Shown here: positions 33,058 to 42,954 of the stretch, one piece after another
Layout of the letters: each line of letters begins with the position of its first letter
How positions within the stretch are numbered: the first letter of the stretch is position 1
Assembly (NCBI RefSeq): GCF_009770985.1
Contig: NZ_WSRW01000002.1
Location: 310,001 to 374,000 of the forward strand
DNA from: Mucilaginibacter lacusdianchii
GTDB taxonomy: Bacteria > Bacteroidota > Bacteroidia > Sphingobacteriales > Sphingobacteriaceae
Length of the DNA stretch: 64,000 nucleotides
Direction: 5' to 3'
The notes under the pieces: model-generated
What the model was told of the DNA's origin: nothing
Seen by the model: the letters and a program-made list of their open reading frames with translations, nothing else
Databases searched by the model: none
Translations under genes and position numbers: made by a program

Positions 33058-33909
33058 GTGAAAACACTTAAAATAGCCATCCAAAAATCAGGAAGGCTCA
33101 ATGAAAAATCTGTAGAGCTGTTAAAAAACTGCGGCCTTAATTTCGAAAATTACAAAAGCTCTTTAATATCACCAGTATCTAACTTCCCGCTTGAAATTCT
33201 CTTTTTGCGTGATGATGATATCCCTGAATATGTGCAGGATGGCATTGCTGACTTGGGCATTGTAGGCGAAAACGTGATACAGGAAACCGAAGTGGATGTT
33301 GCCTACCTGCAAAAATTAGGTTTTGGTAAATGCTCTTTGAAAATTGCTGTGCAAAACACCAGCACAGTACAAAGCATAGCCGAATTAAATGGCCAATCCA
33401 TTGCCACCACCTACCCTGTTATATTAAGCAAGTTTTTAAAACAAAATAACATTGAAGCGGATATCCGCACTATTTCGGGTTCTGTTGAAATTTCTCCAGG
33501 TTTGGGTTTAAGCGACGCTATTTGCGATTTAGTATCAACGGGCGGAACACTGAAAAGCAATGGGTTAAAACCATTTGCGGATGTGATGTCATCTGAAGCA
33601 GTTCTGATTGGCCGCAAAGGCAGCGAAAATGAGGATCTGATTCAGGAACTCATTCAACGGGTACAATCAGTGTTGCGTGCTAAAGAAACCAAGTATGTGG
33701 TATTGAATGTAGAGCGTGCTAATTTAGATGCCGTATTGCAATTGTTACCTGGCGTCAAAAGCCCATCGGTAGTGCCTTTGGCCGAGTCGGAATGGGTGGC
33801 GGTGCACACCGTTATTCCTGAAAGAGATTTTTGGGATAGAATCAGCCAACTAAAACAGGCAGGTGCACAAGGCATCGTTGTAATGCCAATAGAAAAAATA
33901 ATACTTTAA
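33058..33909 (+). CDS. hisG: ATP phosphoribosyltransferase, long form
   Basis: 283 residues starting at GTG (33058). It catalyses the first step of histidine synthesis, joining ATP and PRPP. The N-terminus KTLKIAIQKSGRLNEKSVELLKNCGL and the PRPP loop region DAICDLVSTGGTLKSNGLKPF (about 158-178) are clear. The length and the C-terminal ACT-like domain (VVPLAESEWVAVHTVIPERDFWDRISQLKQAGAQGIVVMPIEKII) identify the long, feedback-inhibited form, which does not need HisZ. It is the first gene of the operon, after the histidine-rich leader. Confidence 0.95.
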   Translation: MKTLKIAIQKSGRLNEKSVELLKNCGLNFENYKSSLISPVSNFPLEILFLRDDDIPEYVQDGIADLGIVGENVIQETEVDVAYLQKLGFGKCSLKIAVQNTSTVQSIAELNGQSIATTYPVILSKFLKQNNIEADIRTISGSVEISPGLGLSDAICDLVSTGGTLKSNGLKPFADVMSSEAVLIGRKGSENEDLIQELIQRVQSVLRAKETKYVVLNVERANLDAVLQLLPGVKSPSVVPLAESEWVAVHTVIPERDFWDRISQLKQAGAQGIVVMPIEKIIL

Positions 33910-33949
33910 CCCCCGCCCCTTAAAGGAGGAGCTATTAATAAGATTTAAT

Positions 33950-35242
33950 ATGCTTAAAGTTTATAATTACGCCGATTTAAGTGAGGCGGAAGTAAAAGAG
34001 CTGACACAACGCAACGTAGATCCGGCTGACGAAATACGCAGTGTTGTAGAGCAAATTATTGAAACCGTACAGCAGCAAGGCGACCGCGCGCTGTTTGATT
34101 ATGCACAACGCTTTGACAAGGTAACATTGAACAAGCTTTATCTTGAAAAAGATGAGCTGGCTGAAATTGCTACAGCTTTGTTGCCCGAGCAAAAAACAGC
34201 GCTTGAAGTTGCTTATCAAAATATCTTTAAATTTCACGAAAGCCAGCTTAGGGCTGAAGACAAAATAGAAACCATGCCTGGCGTAACCTGCTGGCGCGAG
34301 TTACGGCCTATTGAAAAAGTGGGTTTGTATATTCCAGGCGGTTCTGCCGTGTTGCCTAGTACATTTTTAATGTTGGGTATACCCGCCCGTATAGCCGGTT
34401 GCCACGAAATTGTGGTATGTTCTCCACCGCAAAAAAATGGTAAGGTAAACGCGTTTATTGCCTACGTAGCTCAACTGTTGAACATTGACCGCATTTATCT
34501 GGCTGGTGGTGCGCAGGCAATAGCCGCCATGGCTTACGGAACTAAAAGCATGACCAAAGTAGATAAGATATTTGGCCCAGGTAACCAGTTTGTAACCAAG
34601 GCAAAAACTATTATCCAGTCTACCACCGTTACCGCTATAGATATGCCAGCCGGACCATCTGAAGTACTGGTAATTGCCGACGAAACATCCAACCCGGCTT
34701 ACATTGCTGCTGATTTATTGGCACAGGCCGAACATGGTACAGATAGCCAATGCGTGTTAGTCACTACTTCTGCGGATATTGCACAAGCTACTGTCACAGA
34801 ACTGAACAAGCAACTACCTGTGCTGCCACGTGCTGAGATGGCCGGAAAAGCTATTGATAATTCTTACGCTTTGGTAGTAAGTAGTATTAGCGAAGCCATG
34901 CAGTTCAGCAACCAATATGCTCCCGAGCACTTAATTTTGGCTACGGAAAACTGGTCGCAAATCACTAATCAAATTATTAACGCAGGCTCGGTATTTTTGG
35001 GCAACCAAACGCCCGAAAGTGTGGGTGACTATGCATCGGGCACCAACCACACTTTGCCTACCAGTGCTTACGCTAAAGCATATTCGGGCGTATCGGTTGA
35101 TTCATTTGTCAAGAAAATAACCTTCCAGCATTTAACACCTGAAGGCTTACAGAATATTGGTCCGCATGTAGAGATACTGGCTGATTTGGAGGGATTGCAT
35201 GCGCACCGTAACGCGGTAAGTGTAAGAACGCATCAGCAATAA
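33950..35242 (+). CDS. hisD: Histidinol dehydrogenase
   Basis: 430 residues. A zinc enzyme that oxidises histidinol to histidine in two NAD+-dependent steps. Family signatures include GLYIPGGSAVLPSTFLMLGIPA, LAGGAQAIAAMAYGT, DKIFGPGNQFVTKAK, IDMPAGPSEVLVIADE and DLLAQAEHGTDSQ, containing the zinc and catalytic His/Glu residues, with the second His pair in QYAPEHLIL. It starts 40 bp after hisG. The AAAGGAGGAG stretch at 33921-33930 is about 20 bp from the ATG, too far for a normal ribosome binding site. Confidence 0.96.
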   Translation: MLKVYNYADLSEAEVKELTQRNVDPADEIRSVVEQIIETVQQQGDRALFDYAQRFDKVTLNKLYLEKDELAEIATALLPEQKTALEVAYQNIFKFHESQLRAEDKIETMPGVTCWRELRPIEKVGLYIPGGSAVLPSTFLMLGIPARIAGCHEIVVCSPPQKNGKVNAFIAYVAQLLNIDRIYLAGGAQAIAAMAYGTKSMTKVDKIFGPGNQFVTKAKTIIQSTTVTAIDMPAGPSEVLVIADETSNPAYIAADLLAQAEHGTDSQCVLVTTSADIAQATVTELNKQLPVLPRAEMAGKAIDNSYALVVSSISEAMQFSNQYAPEHLILATENWSQITNQIINAGSVFLGNQTPESVGDYASGTNHTLPTSAYAKAYSGVSVDSFVKKITFQHLTPEGLQNIGPHVEILADLEGLHAHRNAVSVRTHQQ

Positions 35243-35288
35243 TTGAACCTGTCATTGCACAGAATCCTTCATTTTTCATTCCCTTACA

Positions 35289-36335
35289 ATGTTCGACATT
35301 AATAATATCCTTCGGGAAAACATAAAAAACTTAAAGCCCTACTCGTCCGCCCGTGATGAGTTTCAGGGAGAAGCCAGCGTATATTTGGATGCAAACGAAA
35401 ATGCATTCGGTTCGCCGCTGGATACTGCCTACAACCGCTACCCTGACCCTTTACAATTTCAGGTAAAAAAACGCCTGAGCGAAATTAAAGGTGTGCCACC
35501 GCGTAACATTTTTTTAGGCAATGGTAGCGACGAGGCTATCGACATTCTGTTCCGCAGCTTCTGCAATCCCGTAGCAGACAATGTTATTTTAGTACCGCCT
35601 ACTTATGGCATGTACGAGGTATCGGCCAACATTAACGATGTGCAAATCAAAAAGGTTAATCTTACCGATGATTACCAGTTAAACATGGAAGGTATTGCCG
35701 AAGCTATTGATGCGCACACCAAAATGATATTTATTTGCTCGCCTAATAACCCCACCGGCAACTCCATTAACCGCGATGATATTGAGACTTTGCTAACCAA
35801 CTTTAAAGGTTTGGTGGTAGTAGATGAGGCATATATTAATTTTAGCCGTCAAAAAAGCTTTATTCAGGAGTTAACGGAGTATGCAAACTTAGTGGTATTG
35901 CAAACCCTGTCCAAAGCGTGGGGCTTAGCAGGTTTACGCGTGGGCATGGCTTTTGCCAGTGAGGAAATTATTGAGGTGATGAACAAGGTAAAACCGCCTT
36001 ACAATATTAACGAAGCATCGCAACAACTAGCGTTACAAGCATTGCAAAATACTACGCAGGTAAACGCCTGGATTAAAGAAGTACTGGCTGAGCGGGACAA
36101 ACTAGTGTTAGAACTCAGAAACTTCGAGTTTGTGCTGGATATTTATCCTTCGGATGCTAACTTTATCTTAGTAAAAACTACTGATGCCAAGGGCATTTAC
36201 AATTATTTAGTTCAGCATGGCATCATTGTACGCGATCGCTCTAAAGTTGAATTGTGCGAAGGTTCATTGCGCTTTACAATCGGAACGCCTAAAGAAAACG
36301 TCATTTTGATAAATACCCTGAAGAATTTCAAATGA
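35289..36335 (+). CDS. hisC: Histidinol-phosphate aminotransferase
   Basis: 348 residues. A PLP enzyme of fold type I that converts imidazole-acetol phosphate to histidinol phosphate. It shows [14 protein letters not shown] near the N-terminus, [27 protein letters not shown], the [10 protein letters not shown] region and the PLP lysine in [14 protein letters not shown] (about 215-228). The stop overlaps the hisB start by 4 bp (ATGA), indicating translational coupling. Confidence 0.95.
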   Translation: MFDINNILRENIKNLKPYSSARDEFQGEASVYLDANENAFGSPLDTAYNRYPDPLQFQVKKRLSEIKGVPPRNIFLGNGSDEAIDILFRSFCNPVADNVILVPPTYGMYEVSANINDVQIKKVNLTDDYQLNMEGIAEAIDAHTKMIFICSPNNPTGNSINRDDIETLLTNFKGLVVVDEAYINFSRQKSFIQELTEYANLVVLQTLSKAWGLAGLRVGMAFASEEIIEVMNKVKPPYNINEASQQLALQALQNTTQVNAWIKEVLAERDKLVLELRNFEFVLDIYPSDANFILVKTTDAKGIYNYLVQHGIIVRDRSKVELCEGSLRFTIGTPKENVILINTLKNFK

Positions 36336-37480
36336 GTACTTTAAAAAAGATATTGTTTATAGACCGCGATGGCACATTAATTAAAGAATGCGCCGATGAG
36401 CAGATCGATTCTTTTTATAAGCTGGAATTTTATCCAAAAGCTTTGCAGTACCTGCCCCGCATCGCCAAAGAATTGGATTACGAATTGGTGATGGTAACTA
36501 ATCAGGATGGTTTAGGAACCGCTTCTCACCCGGATGAAAACTTCTTCCCGGTTCATGATTTAATCATGAAAACTTTTGCCAATGAGGGTGCCCATTTTGA
36601 GGCCACTTATATAGACCGCACTTTTCCGGCCGACAACGCCCCTACCCGTAAGCCCGGTACCGCCATGTTAACCGCTTATATGAACCCGGAGCAGTATGAT
36701 TTGGCCAACTCATATGTGATTGGCGACAGGCTCAACGACGTTCTTTTAGCTAATAACTTAGGTGCAAAAGCCATTTGGCTAAACAACCAATCAGGTTTAG
36801 GTGCAAAAGAATTTACAGAAGCGCAACTGGCTGCCATTAACGCTAGCGTGGCATTAGAAACCACCGACTGGCAGCAGATTTATGAATTTTTGAAAGTAGG
36901 CGAACGCGTGGTTGAACACCGCCGTACTACTAAAGAAACTGATATTTACATCCACATAAATTTGGATGGTACCGGCGAAGCCAAGGTACAAACCGGCCTT
37001 CACTTTTTTGACCACATGCTGGACCAAATTGCCCGTCATGGCAGTATTGACCTGGAAATTATAGCTAAAGGCGACTTGCATATTGACGAACACCACACCA
37101 TAGAAGATACCGGCATTGCTTTAGGCGAGGCTTTCGCCACCGCCTTAGGCAACAAACGCGGTATAGAGCGCTACGGCTTTTGCCTGCCCATGGATGATTG
37201 CCTTGCACAAGCTGCGATCGACTTCGGCGGCCGCAACTGGATTGTTTGGGAAGCGGAGTTCAACCGTGAAAAAGTGGGCGATATGCCGACCGAAATGTTC
37301 TATCACTTCTTTAAATCATTTACCGATGCGGCCAAATGTAACCTGAACATTAAAGCTGAAGGATACAACGAGCATCATAAAATTGAAGCTATATTTAAAG
37401 CTTTTGCCAAAGCCATCAAAATGGCTGTTCGGCGTGATGTTAACAACATGGTGTTACCAAGTACTAAAGGGGTACTTTAA
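36332..37480 (+). CDS. hisB: Bifunctional histidinol-phosphatase / imidazoleglycerol-phosphate dehydratase
   Basis: 382 residues in two domains. Residues 1 to about 170 are a HAD phosphatase ([11 protein letters not shown] with Asp11 and Asp13, [27 protein letters not shown]), which removes phosphate from histidinol phosphate. Residues from about 190 onward are the dehydratase, with [32 protein letters not shown] and [19 protein letters not shown] holding the metal-binding histidines. The fusion matches the enterobacterial HisB type. It overlaps hisC by 4 bp. Confidence 0.96.
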   Translation: MSTLKKILFIDRDGTLIKECADEQIDSFYKLEFYPKALQYLPRIAKELDYELVMVTNQDGLGTASHPDENFFPVHDLIMKTFANEGAHFEATYIDRTFPADNAPTRKPGTAMLTAYMNPEQYDLANSYVIGDRLNDVLLANNLGAKAIWLNNQSGLGAKEFTEAQLAAINASVALETTDWQQIYEFLKVGERVVEHRRTTKETDIYIHINLDGTGEAKVQTGLHFFDHMLDQIARHGSIDLEIIAKGDLHIDEHHTIEDTGIALGEAFATALGNKRGIERYGFCLPMDDCLAQAAIDFGGRNWIVWEAEFNREKVGDMPTEMFYHFFKSFTDAAKCNLNIKAEGYNEHHKIEAIFKAFAKAIKMAVRRDVNNMVLPSTKGVL

Positions 37481-37506
37481 GCCTTGTTCCTGATGGAACT
37501 GTGATA

Positions 37507-38160
37507 ATGGAAATAAAAGAAAAACAAGATACGGAAATTGCGTCCTCCACTCCTGCCAATGGCAATGCCAATATCGGCATTGTCCGCTATGGCGCAGGCA
37601 ATATCTTCTCACTCACTTCGGCGCTAGACCGCCTGGATGTTAGTTACGGCATGATTCATACCGAAGCTGATTTTGAGCAGTACGACCGATATATTATTCC
37701 GGGCGTTGGTCATGCCGGCGCGGCCATGAACAAACTGGAACAAACAGGACTGGTGCCTACCATTAAAGCGCTGCAAAAACCAACTTTAGGTATTTGTGTG
37801 GGCATGCAGTTGATGACTGCCTACTCACAAGAAGGTGATGCTGACTTGCTGAACATTTTTCCGAACAAGACCTTAAAATTTAAGGACAGCGACGCTTATA
37901 AAGTACCGCACACTGGTTGGAACCAGGTTTATCAGGAAAAAGAAAATCTCTTATTTACAGGCATTCCAAACGGTGCGCACTTCTATTACGTACATTCATA
38001 CTACATTGAATATAGTGACGCATATACTTTAGCATCAACAGATTATAGCTTAAAATATTCGGCATCAATTTGGTACAACAATTTTTACGGCGTACAATTT
38101 CACCCCGAAAAATCGGGTGCTTACGGCGAAACTTTACTTAAAAACTTTTCTAATTTATAA
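37507..38160 (+). CDS. hisH: Imidazole glycerol phosphate synthase, glutaminase subunit
   Basis: 217 residues from the ATG at 37507; a GTG at 37501 is also in frame. The class I glutaminase core begins only at NIGIVRYGAGNIFSL (about residue 22), so there is a charged N-terminal extension of roughly 20 residues not usual in HisH. The catalytic Cys is in LGICVGMQLM and the His and Glu in GVQFHPEKSG. It supplies ammonia to HisF, which lies two genes downstream. The stop is 4 bp before the hisA ATG. Confidence 0.94.
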   Translation: MEIKEKQDTEIASSTPANGNANIGIVRYGAGNIFSLTSALDRLDVSYGMIHTEADFEQYDRYIIPGVGHAGAAMNKLEQTGLVPTIKALQKPTLGICVGMQLMTAYSQEGDADLLNIFPNKTLKFKDSDAYKVPHTGWNQVYQEKENLLFTGIPNGAHFYYVHSYYIEYSDAYTLASTDYSLKYSASIWYNNFYGVQFHPEKSGAYGETLLKNFSNL

Positions 38161-38164
38161 AGTC

Positions 38165-38914
38165 ATGTATATTATCCCGGCTATTGATATTCTAAACAAA
38201 AAGGTAGTTCGTTTGCGCGAGGGCGATTATCAGCAGGTAACGCAATACGACGTTAGCTTGGAAGAAATGATTGAGCGCTACCAGTCAAACGGTACCGAAC
38301 TCATCCATATCATCGACCTAAACGGTGCTAAAAACGATTTCAGCAACCAGCAGTACCTTTTTGATATTATCAAAAAAACTGACATGAAGGTGCAGTACGG
38401 CGGTGGTATCCGCAGTATTGATAAAGTGAAAGAACTGACTGATGCTGGTATTGCCCGCGTGATTGTGGGCACCCAGGCTATCACCAATCCAAGCTTTTTG
38501 GATGAGTTGAGCAAAACTATGTGCGGACCACATAAATGTTCAGACCAAATTGTGGTGGCTATTGATGTGTTAGACGAAGTAATTAAATACTCCGGCTGGA
38601 TGGAAAGCTCGCCTATAAAACTGATTGATTACGTGGATCGATGCTTAAACTTAGGCTTTTATCGCTTTTTATGCACTGATATTGACAAAGATGGCAAGTT
38701 AGGCGGTGCAGGTGTTGATCTCTACAAAAAACTATTGAACCACTCTCCTTTTATTAAATTAATTGCTTCGGGTGGTGTAAGCTCCATGAAAGATGTAGAA
38801 CAGCTAAGCAAAATTAAGGTAGAAAGTTGTGTAGTAGGCAAAGCCATCTATGAAGGTCGCATCACCATTGAAGACGTAAAAAACTGGAATTTGAAGTCTT
38901 TGATATCAATGTAA
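38165..38914 (+). CDS. hisA: Phosphoribosylformimino-5-aminoimidazole carboxamide ribotide isomerase
   Basis: 249 residues from the ATG at 38165 (MYIIPAIDILNKKVVRLREGDY); an upstream frame overlapping hisH is not used. It is a (beta/alpha)8 barrel isomerase of histidine synthesis. The first catalytic Asp is in PAIDILN (residue 8). The phosphate-binding GGGIRS and IASGGVSSM loops and the second Asp region in CTDIDKDGKLGGAG are present. It follows hisH after 4 bp. A 28-bp TGTCAT-ended repeat lies between it and hisF. Confidence 0.95.
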   Translation: MYIIPAIDILNKKVVRLREGDYQQVTQYDVSLEEMIERYQSNGTELIHIIDLNGAKNDFSNQQYLFDIIKKTDMKVQYGGGIRSIDKVKELTDAGIARVIVGTQAITNPSFLDELSKTMCGPHKCSDQIVVAIDVLDEVIKYSGWMESSPIKLIDYVDRCLNLGFYRFLCTDIDKDGKLGGAGVDLYKKLLNHSPFIKLIASGGVSSMKDVEQLSKIKVESCVVGKAIYEGRITIEDVKNWNLKSLISM

Positions 38915-38925
38915 TAATATATCAA

Positions 38926-38953
38926 TGTCATTGCGAGGAAGGAAACAATGACA
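38926..38953. repeat. Mini TGTCAT-ended palindrome between hisA and hisF
   Basis: TGTCATTG, twelve bases (CGAGGAAGGAAA), then CAATGACA, so the 8-bp ends are perfect inverted repeats. It shares TGTCATT and CGAG with the 90-bp copies at 6121 and 16914 and may be an internally deleted member of a related family. Confidence 0.6.
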
Positions 38954-38963
38954 CCAAATACTC

Positions 38964-39719
38964 ATGTTAGCTAAAAGAATTATTCCCTGCCTTGATGTTA
39001 AAGACGGCCGCACCGTAAAAGGCGTAAACTTTGTGGACCTGCGCGATGCGGGCGATCCGGTAGAACTGGCGTGGAACTACTCGCAGCAAGGCGCCGATGA
39101 GCTGGTGTTTCTGGATATTACCGCCACGCACGAAAAACGCAAAACACTGGTTGAGCTGGTAAAAGCAGTTGCCCGGCAAATTAATATTCCGTTTACCATC
39201 GGTGGCGGCATCAATGAAATTGCTGATGCGGATGCCTTGCTGAATGCTGGTGCTGATAAAATTTCCATCAATTCTGCAGCGGTGCGCAATCCGGCGCTGA
39301 TTGACGAACTGGCTAAAGCTTTCGGGGTTCAGTTTGTGATTGTTGCGGTAGATACTCGGCACGTCAGCAACACCAACATTGTGCATCTGAATGGAGGCCG
39401 CATTGCTACGGATAAAGAAACGCTAAGCTGGATAAAGGAAGCCGAAAGTCGTGGCGCTGGTGAGATTTTGCTTACCTCAATGGATCATGACGGTACCAAG
39501 GCCGGTTTTGACAATCACTTTTTAAAAGTGGTTAATGACGCAGTGCATATACCGGTCATCGCATCAGGAGGTGCAGGCAACATGCAGCACTTTGTAGATG
39601 TGTTTGAGCAAACCAACGTAGATGCCGCCTTAGCCGCATCAGTATTTCATTATGGTGAGATATTGATACCGGATTTGAAAAATAAATTGAAAGAGAATCA
39701 CATAGAAGTGAGGATATAA
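38964..39719 (+). CDS. hisF: Imidazole glycerol phosphate synthase, cyclase subunit
   Basis: 251 residues. A (beta/alpha)8 barrel that uses ammonia from HisH to close the imidazole ring. [22 protein letters not shown] carries the first catalytic Asp (residue 11). The second is in FVIVAVDTR (about 130). The phosphate loops IGGGINE and [11 protein letters not shown] are clear. The operon breaks after this gene: the propeller protein gene follows after 36 bp, before hisIE. Confidence 0.96.
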   Translation: MLAKRIIPCLDVKDGRTVKGVNFVDLRDAGDPVELAWNYSQQGADELVFLDITATHEKRKTLVELVKAVARQINIPFTIGGGINEIADADALLNAGADKISINSAAVRNPALIDELAKAFGVQFVIVAVDTRHVSNTNIVHLNGGRIATDKETLSWIKEAESRGAGEILLTSMDHDGTKAGFDNHFLKVVNDAVHIPVIASGGAGNMQHFVDVFEQTNVDAALAASVFHYGEILIPDLKNKLKENHIEVRI

Positions 39720-39755
39720 AATACTTAAGCTTCAAACTACAACATCATAAATTGA

Positions 39756-41222
39756 ATGAAAAGAACTTTTATCTTCATTACATTTCTCTGTTTTAGCAAT
39801 TTATTAAAATCACAAAACCTTTTCCCAAACAAATTGGACAATTGCAATACCCAAACCTTTTGCTTGGACTGCGGTGACGAGAAAGCTGGTTTCAATAAAA
39901 CTAAGTTTTCAAAACTTTTAACCGATTTGAATAAAAGCAACGATTACACTAAGATAACGGGTAAGGTCATGTTGCAGATTTTAGTAGACTCGGTAGGCAA
40001 TGGTTGCGTACTAAGCCATACTGATAATTCAAAAAGTGCAATAACAACGAACGTAATTAAACGCTTTAACGAATTTCGCTATTGGACTCCTGCTAAAAAT
40101 TCAGGAAAAGCAGAAGGACGCACATCCATTAATGTACTTGTTGAAATAAAAGCAGGTACTTTAACTGCACAGATAATGCGGGTTGACATAAATGCTTTCA
40201 AAAAATCATTTGATAAACCGAATTCTCCTCAGATATACAACAAGGACTTTAAATACCTAAACGAACACTTAAACAGTTATGATATTAAGGTATGGAATTC
40301 AAAAAATTCTAACTTGCCTGACAACTTTAACGACCATATAGCCATTGACAATAATAATGGTATTTGGCTTACCATTGATGAGGGCTTAGTACGATTTGAT
40401 GGTAAAACCTTTCAGCACGCAGAGCAAAACATAACAGCAAGGGGAAACTACTTCTCTTATTATGCATTATCTTCTGCTAATAACAACACAACATGGGTTT
40501 GTGGAAAAGGTAATATTTACAGCTATAACAATGGCACTTGGACATTGCATGAACCAAAACTGATTGGCTTTAAAGGCGCGGGTAAAATTGTCAATAACAA
40601 GCTATCTAACGAAATATTTTTTTGCACAAGCGATGGATTAATCATTTACAAAAATGGTACGTGGAATAAAATAGATCAAGTAAATGTTAAATCCTTACCA
40701 TCAAACCGAGTTACATATGCTAAAAAAGATTCTAAAAATCGAATTTGGATAGGTACTTATAGTGGGTCTGTACTAATCGACGAAAATGGTAAAGCAACTA
40801 ACTTTAACGAAACACAAAGCGTTTTAAAAGGAAAGTGCATTACATCTGTTGATGAAGACGAGAACGGAAATGTATTTCTGGGCTTATACGAATACGACCG
40901 CAAAGACAAAGAAGCTGTAAATAATGACGAAGGCATTGCGATCGTTTACAAAAATGGAGAGATAAAGCAATTCACTACTAACAATTCAGGTATGCCGTTT
41001 AACCATGTTACAAAAGTACTGTATGACAAAACAGAGCACGTACTTTGGATTGCAACAGACCGCGCAGGTTTAGTTAGATACGATTTAAAGTCAGGTTGGG
41101 AAAATTATCATAACGATAATTCAGCCATTCCTACTTCGTATATATCTGACATGGAATTTGACAACAACGGCACCTTGTACTTAGCTACCAGGCAAGGATT
41201 AGTTAAAGTGGAACGAAAGTGA
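39756..41222 (+). CDS. Secreted TonB-C-like / beta-propeller protein
   Basis: 488 residues. A signal peptide (MKRTFIFITFLCFSNLLKSQ) is followed by a region of about 100 residues (KITGKVMLQILVDSVGNGCVLSHT...RFNEFRYWTPAKNSGK) that resembles a TonB C-terminal-like domain. Several propeller repeats of the Reg_prop/two-component sensor type follow, such as IAIDNNNGIWLTIDEGLVRFDG, DSKNRIWIGTYSGSVLID and TEHVLWIATDRAGLVRYD. No kinase or membrane helix follows, so it is a stand-alone periplasmic or outer-membrane protein. It is more A+T rich than the his genes and separates hisF from hisIE, suggesting insertion. Function unknown. Confidence 0.75.
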   Translation: MKRTFIFITFLCFSNLLKSQNLFPNKLDNCNTQTFCLDCGDEKAGFNKTKFSKLLTDLNKSNDYTKITGKVMLQILVDSVGNGCVLSHTDNSKSAITTNVIKRFNEFRYWTPAKNSGKAEGRTSINVLVEIKAGTLTAQIMRVDINAFKKSFDKPNSPQIYNKDFKYLNEHLNSYDIKVWNSKNSNLPDNFNDHIAIDNNNGIWLTIDEGLVRFDGKTFQHAEQNITARGNYFSYYALSSANNNTTWVCGKGNIYSYNNGTWTLHEPKLIGFKGAGKIVNNKLSNEIFFCTSDGLIIYKNGTWNKIDQVNVKSLPSNRVTYAKKDSKNRIWIGTYSGSVLIDENGKATNFNETQSVLKGKCITSVDEDENGNVFLGLYEYDRKDKEAVNNDEGIAIVYKNGEIKQFTTNNSGMPFNHVTKVLYDKTEHVLWIATDRAGLVRYDLKSGWENYHNDNSAIPTSYISDMEFDNNGTLYLATRQGLVKVERK

Positions 41223-41270
41223 TATTATTAAAGCGTATTATCATTTAAACTGATTGATGGCACATCTGTT

Positions 41271-41278
41271 TAACTTTG
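41271..41278 (+). promoter_or_regulatory. -7 box of hisIE
   Basis: TAACTTTG, an exact TAnnTTTG, 34 bp before the hisIE ATG. It would let hisIE be transcribed without the leader-controlled promoter. Confidence 0.5.
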
Positions 41279-41312
41279 TACCTTTAAAATTACAAATCCG
41301 TTAACAAATACA

Positions 41313-41903
41313 ATGAACATAGATTTTACCAAATCGACTGATGGGCTTGTGCCTGTAGTGATACAGGATGAGCAAACCCTAGAAGTGCTGATGCTGGGTT
41401 ACATGAACCAAGAGGCTTACAATAAAACCGTACAGGAAAATATAGTTACTTTTTACTCCCGCTCTAAAAACCGGTTATGGACTAAAGGCGAAACCAGTAA
41501 CAACTTTTTACATGTCAAAAGTCTGCATGTAGATTGTGACAATGACACCATCCTGATCAAAGCTAAAGCCGACGGGCCAACCTGCCACACCGGCGCACGC
41601 AGCTGCTTTGAAACGGCCTATAACCAGAACTTCATTTTAGAACTGGAAAACATTATTCAGGATCGTTTTGATAATCCGCAGGAAGGTTCGTATATAAACA
41701 AGCTCCGCCAAAAAGGATTAAACAAGATAGCACAAAAGGTTGGCGAAGAAGGTGTAGAAACAGTGATAGCTGCGTTGGCTGAAACGGAAACTGACCTAAT
41801 TAACGAAGCATCAGACCTGGTATTTCACTTGCTGGTGTTGCTTAAAGCCAAAGGTTTAAACCTTGAAACCATTGCTAAGAATTTGGAACAAAGGCATAAA
41901 TAA
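41313..41903 (+). CDS. hisIE: Bifunctional phosphoribosyl-AMP cyclohydrolase / phosphoribosyl-ATP pyrophosphatase
   Basis: 196 residues in two domains. The N-terminal cyclohydrolase (1 to about 110) has VTFYSRSKNRLWTKGETSNNFL and DCDNDTILIKAKADGPTCHTGARSCF with the zinc-binding Cys residues. The C-terminal pyrophosphohydrolase (about 115-196) has GSYINKLRQKGLNKIAQKVGEEGVETVIAAL, with the metal-binding Glu pairs. It carries out steps 2 and 3 of the pathway. It lies 1.6 kb from hisF, beyond the propeller gene, and has its own promoter box. Confidence 0.95.
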   Translation: MNIDFTKSTDGLVPVVIQDEQTLEVLMLGYMNQEAYNKTVQENIVTFYSRSKNRLWTKGETSNNFLHVKSLHVDCDNDTILIKAKADGPTCHTGARSCFETAYNQNFILELENIIQDRFDNPQEGSYINKLRQKGLNKIAQKVGEEGVETVIAALAETETDLINEASDLVFHLLVLLKAKGLNLETIAKNLEQRHK

Positions 41904-41974
41904 GGTTTTATGATTCATTGGTAAGTTGTTTAGCCCTAATCAACCCATGAATGAATGAACAAGTGAACTAACCT

Positions 41975-42877
41975 ATGGAAGCAGAAAAAGCATTTGAACT
42001 AACCGGGCACGGCAATCCTATATTCTCACTCGAGCTTTCGCAAAAGCCGGGCATTTTATTTAGTGGTGGTAACGATAAAGGGTTAGTGGAATGGAATATT
42101 AATAGCCAGGCGTTTATCAAAGTGATGTTCCCGGTTAATACGTCCATTTACGCTATTTACTGCCCGGAGGGATATCCTTTGATGTTTGCAGGCCTGCGCA
42201 GTGGTGCCGTGCTGGTGTTTGATTTCATTCAGCAAAAAGTCATTAAAACGCTTGCGCATCATCGCAAACCGATATTTGATATTAAATCGGTTATCGGCAA
42301 ACAAGAACTTTTAGTTGCTTCAGAAGATGGTACAGTAAGTATTTGGAACCTCAATACCTTAGACCTGCTGCACACCATAAATGTGTCAGCGGATACCATC
42401 CGCAGCATCAGCATATCTCCAGATGAAAAACAGGTGGCCTTTGGTTGCCGTGATTATTCGGTAAAAATATATAGCTTGAACGATTACGGTTTTATTCATA
42501 GCCTGGAAGAACATACCATGGCTGTGTTTACTACACAATACTCGCCTGATAACCGCTACATTGTATCAGGTGCCCGCGATGCACAAATCAAAATCTGGGA
42601 TGCGCACACTTATACACTTGTACAAAACATCGCTGCTCATATGTTTGCGGTAAACCATATTCTGTTCCATCCTACCCAGCCTTACTTTGCTTCTGCCAGT
42701 ATGGATAAGAGCATTAAAATATGGGGAGCCGAAGATTTTAAGTTGTACAAAATCATTAGCAGGGAAAAAGGATTTGCCAGTCATCAACTATCAGTCAATA
42801 AACTGGCTTGGAATGGCAATCAATTATTATCAACCGGCGATGACAAACGGATTATTGCCTGGGATATTAAGTTTTGA
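41975..42877 (+). CDS. WD40-repeat protein
   Basis: 300 residues made of about seven WD40-type blades. Examples are GHGNPIFSLELSQKPGILFSGGNDKGLVEWNI, LVASEDGTVSIWNLNTLDLL, HTMAVFTTQYSPDNRYIVSGARDAQIKIWDAHTYTL, HMFAVNHILFHPTQPYFASASMDKSIKIWG and LSTGDDKRIIAWDI. No signal peptide, so cytoplasmic. The closed propeller would serve as a protein-binding platform; the partner is unknown. It follows hisIE by 71 bp and may be read with it. Confidence 0.9.
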   Translation: MEAEKAFELTGHGNPIFSLELSQKPGILFSGGNDKGLVEWNINSQAFIKVMFPVNTSIYAIYCPEGYPLMFAGLRSGAVLVFDFIQQKVIKTLAHHRKPIFDIKSVIGKQELLVASEDGTVSIWNLNTLDLLHTINVSADTIRSISISPDEKQVAFGCRDYSVKIYSLNDYGFIHSLEEHTMAVFTTQYSPDNRYIVSGARDAQIKIWDAHTYTLVQNIAAHMFAVNHILFHPTQPYFASASMDKSIKIWGAEDFKLYKIISREKGFASHQLSVNKLAWNGNQLLSTGDDKRIIAWDIKF

Positions 42878-42954
42878 TTTTCCGCGGCTTGTTATTACAA
42901 ACGCAATCGCCTGTATACTAGCTAAACAAATAGCTCTAACCGAAACATATTTGA

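Noticed and set aside
33921..33930. AAAGGAGGAG as ribosome binding site of hisD.
   Set aside because: It is about 20 bp from the ATG, too far, and is part of a C- and G-rich phrase of the CCCC...AAAGG type common in intergenic DNA.
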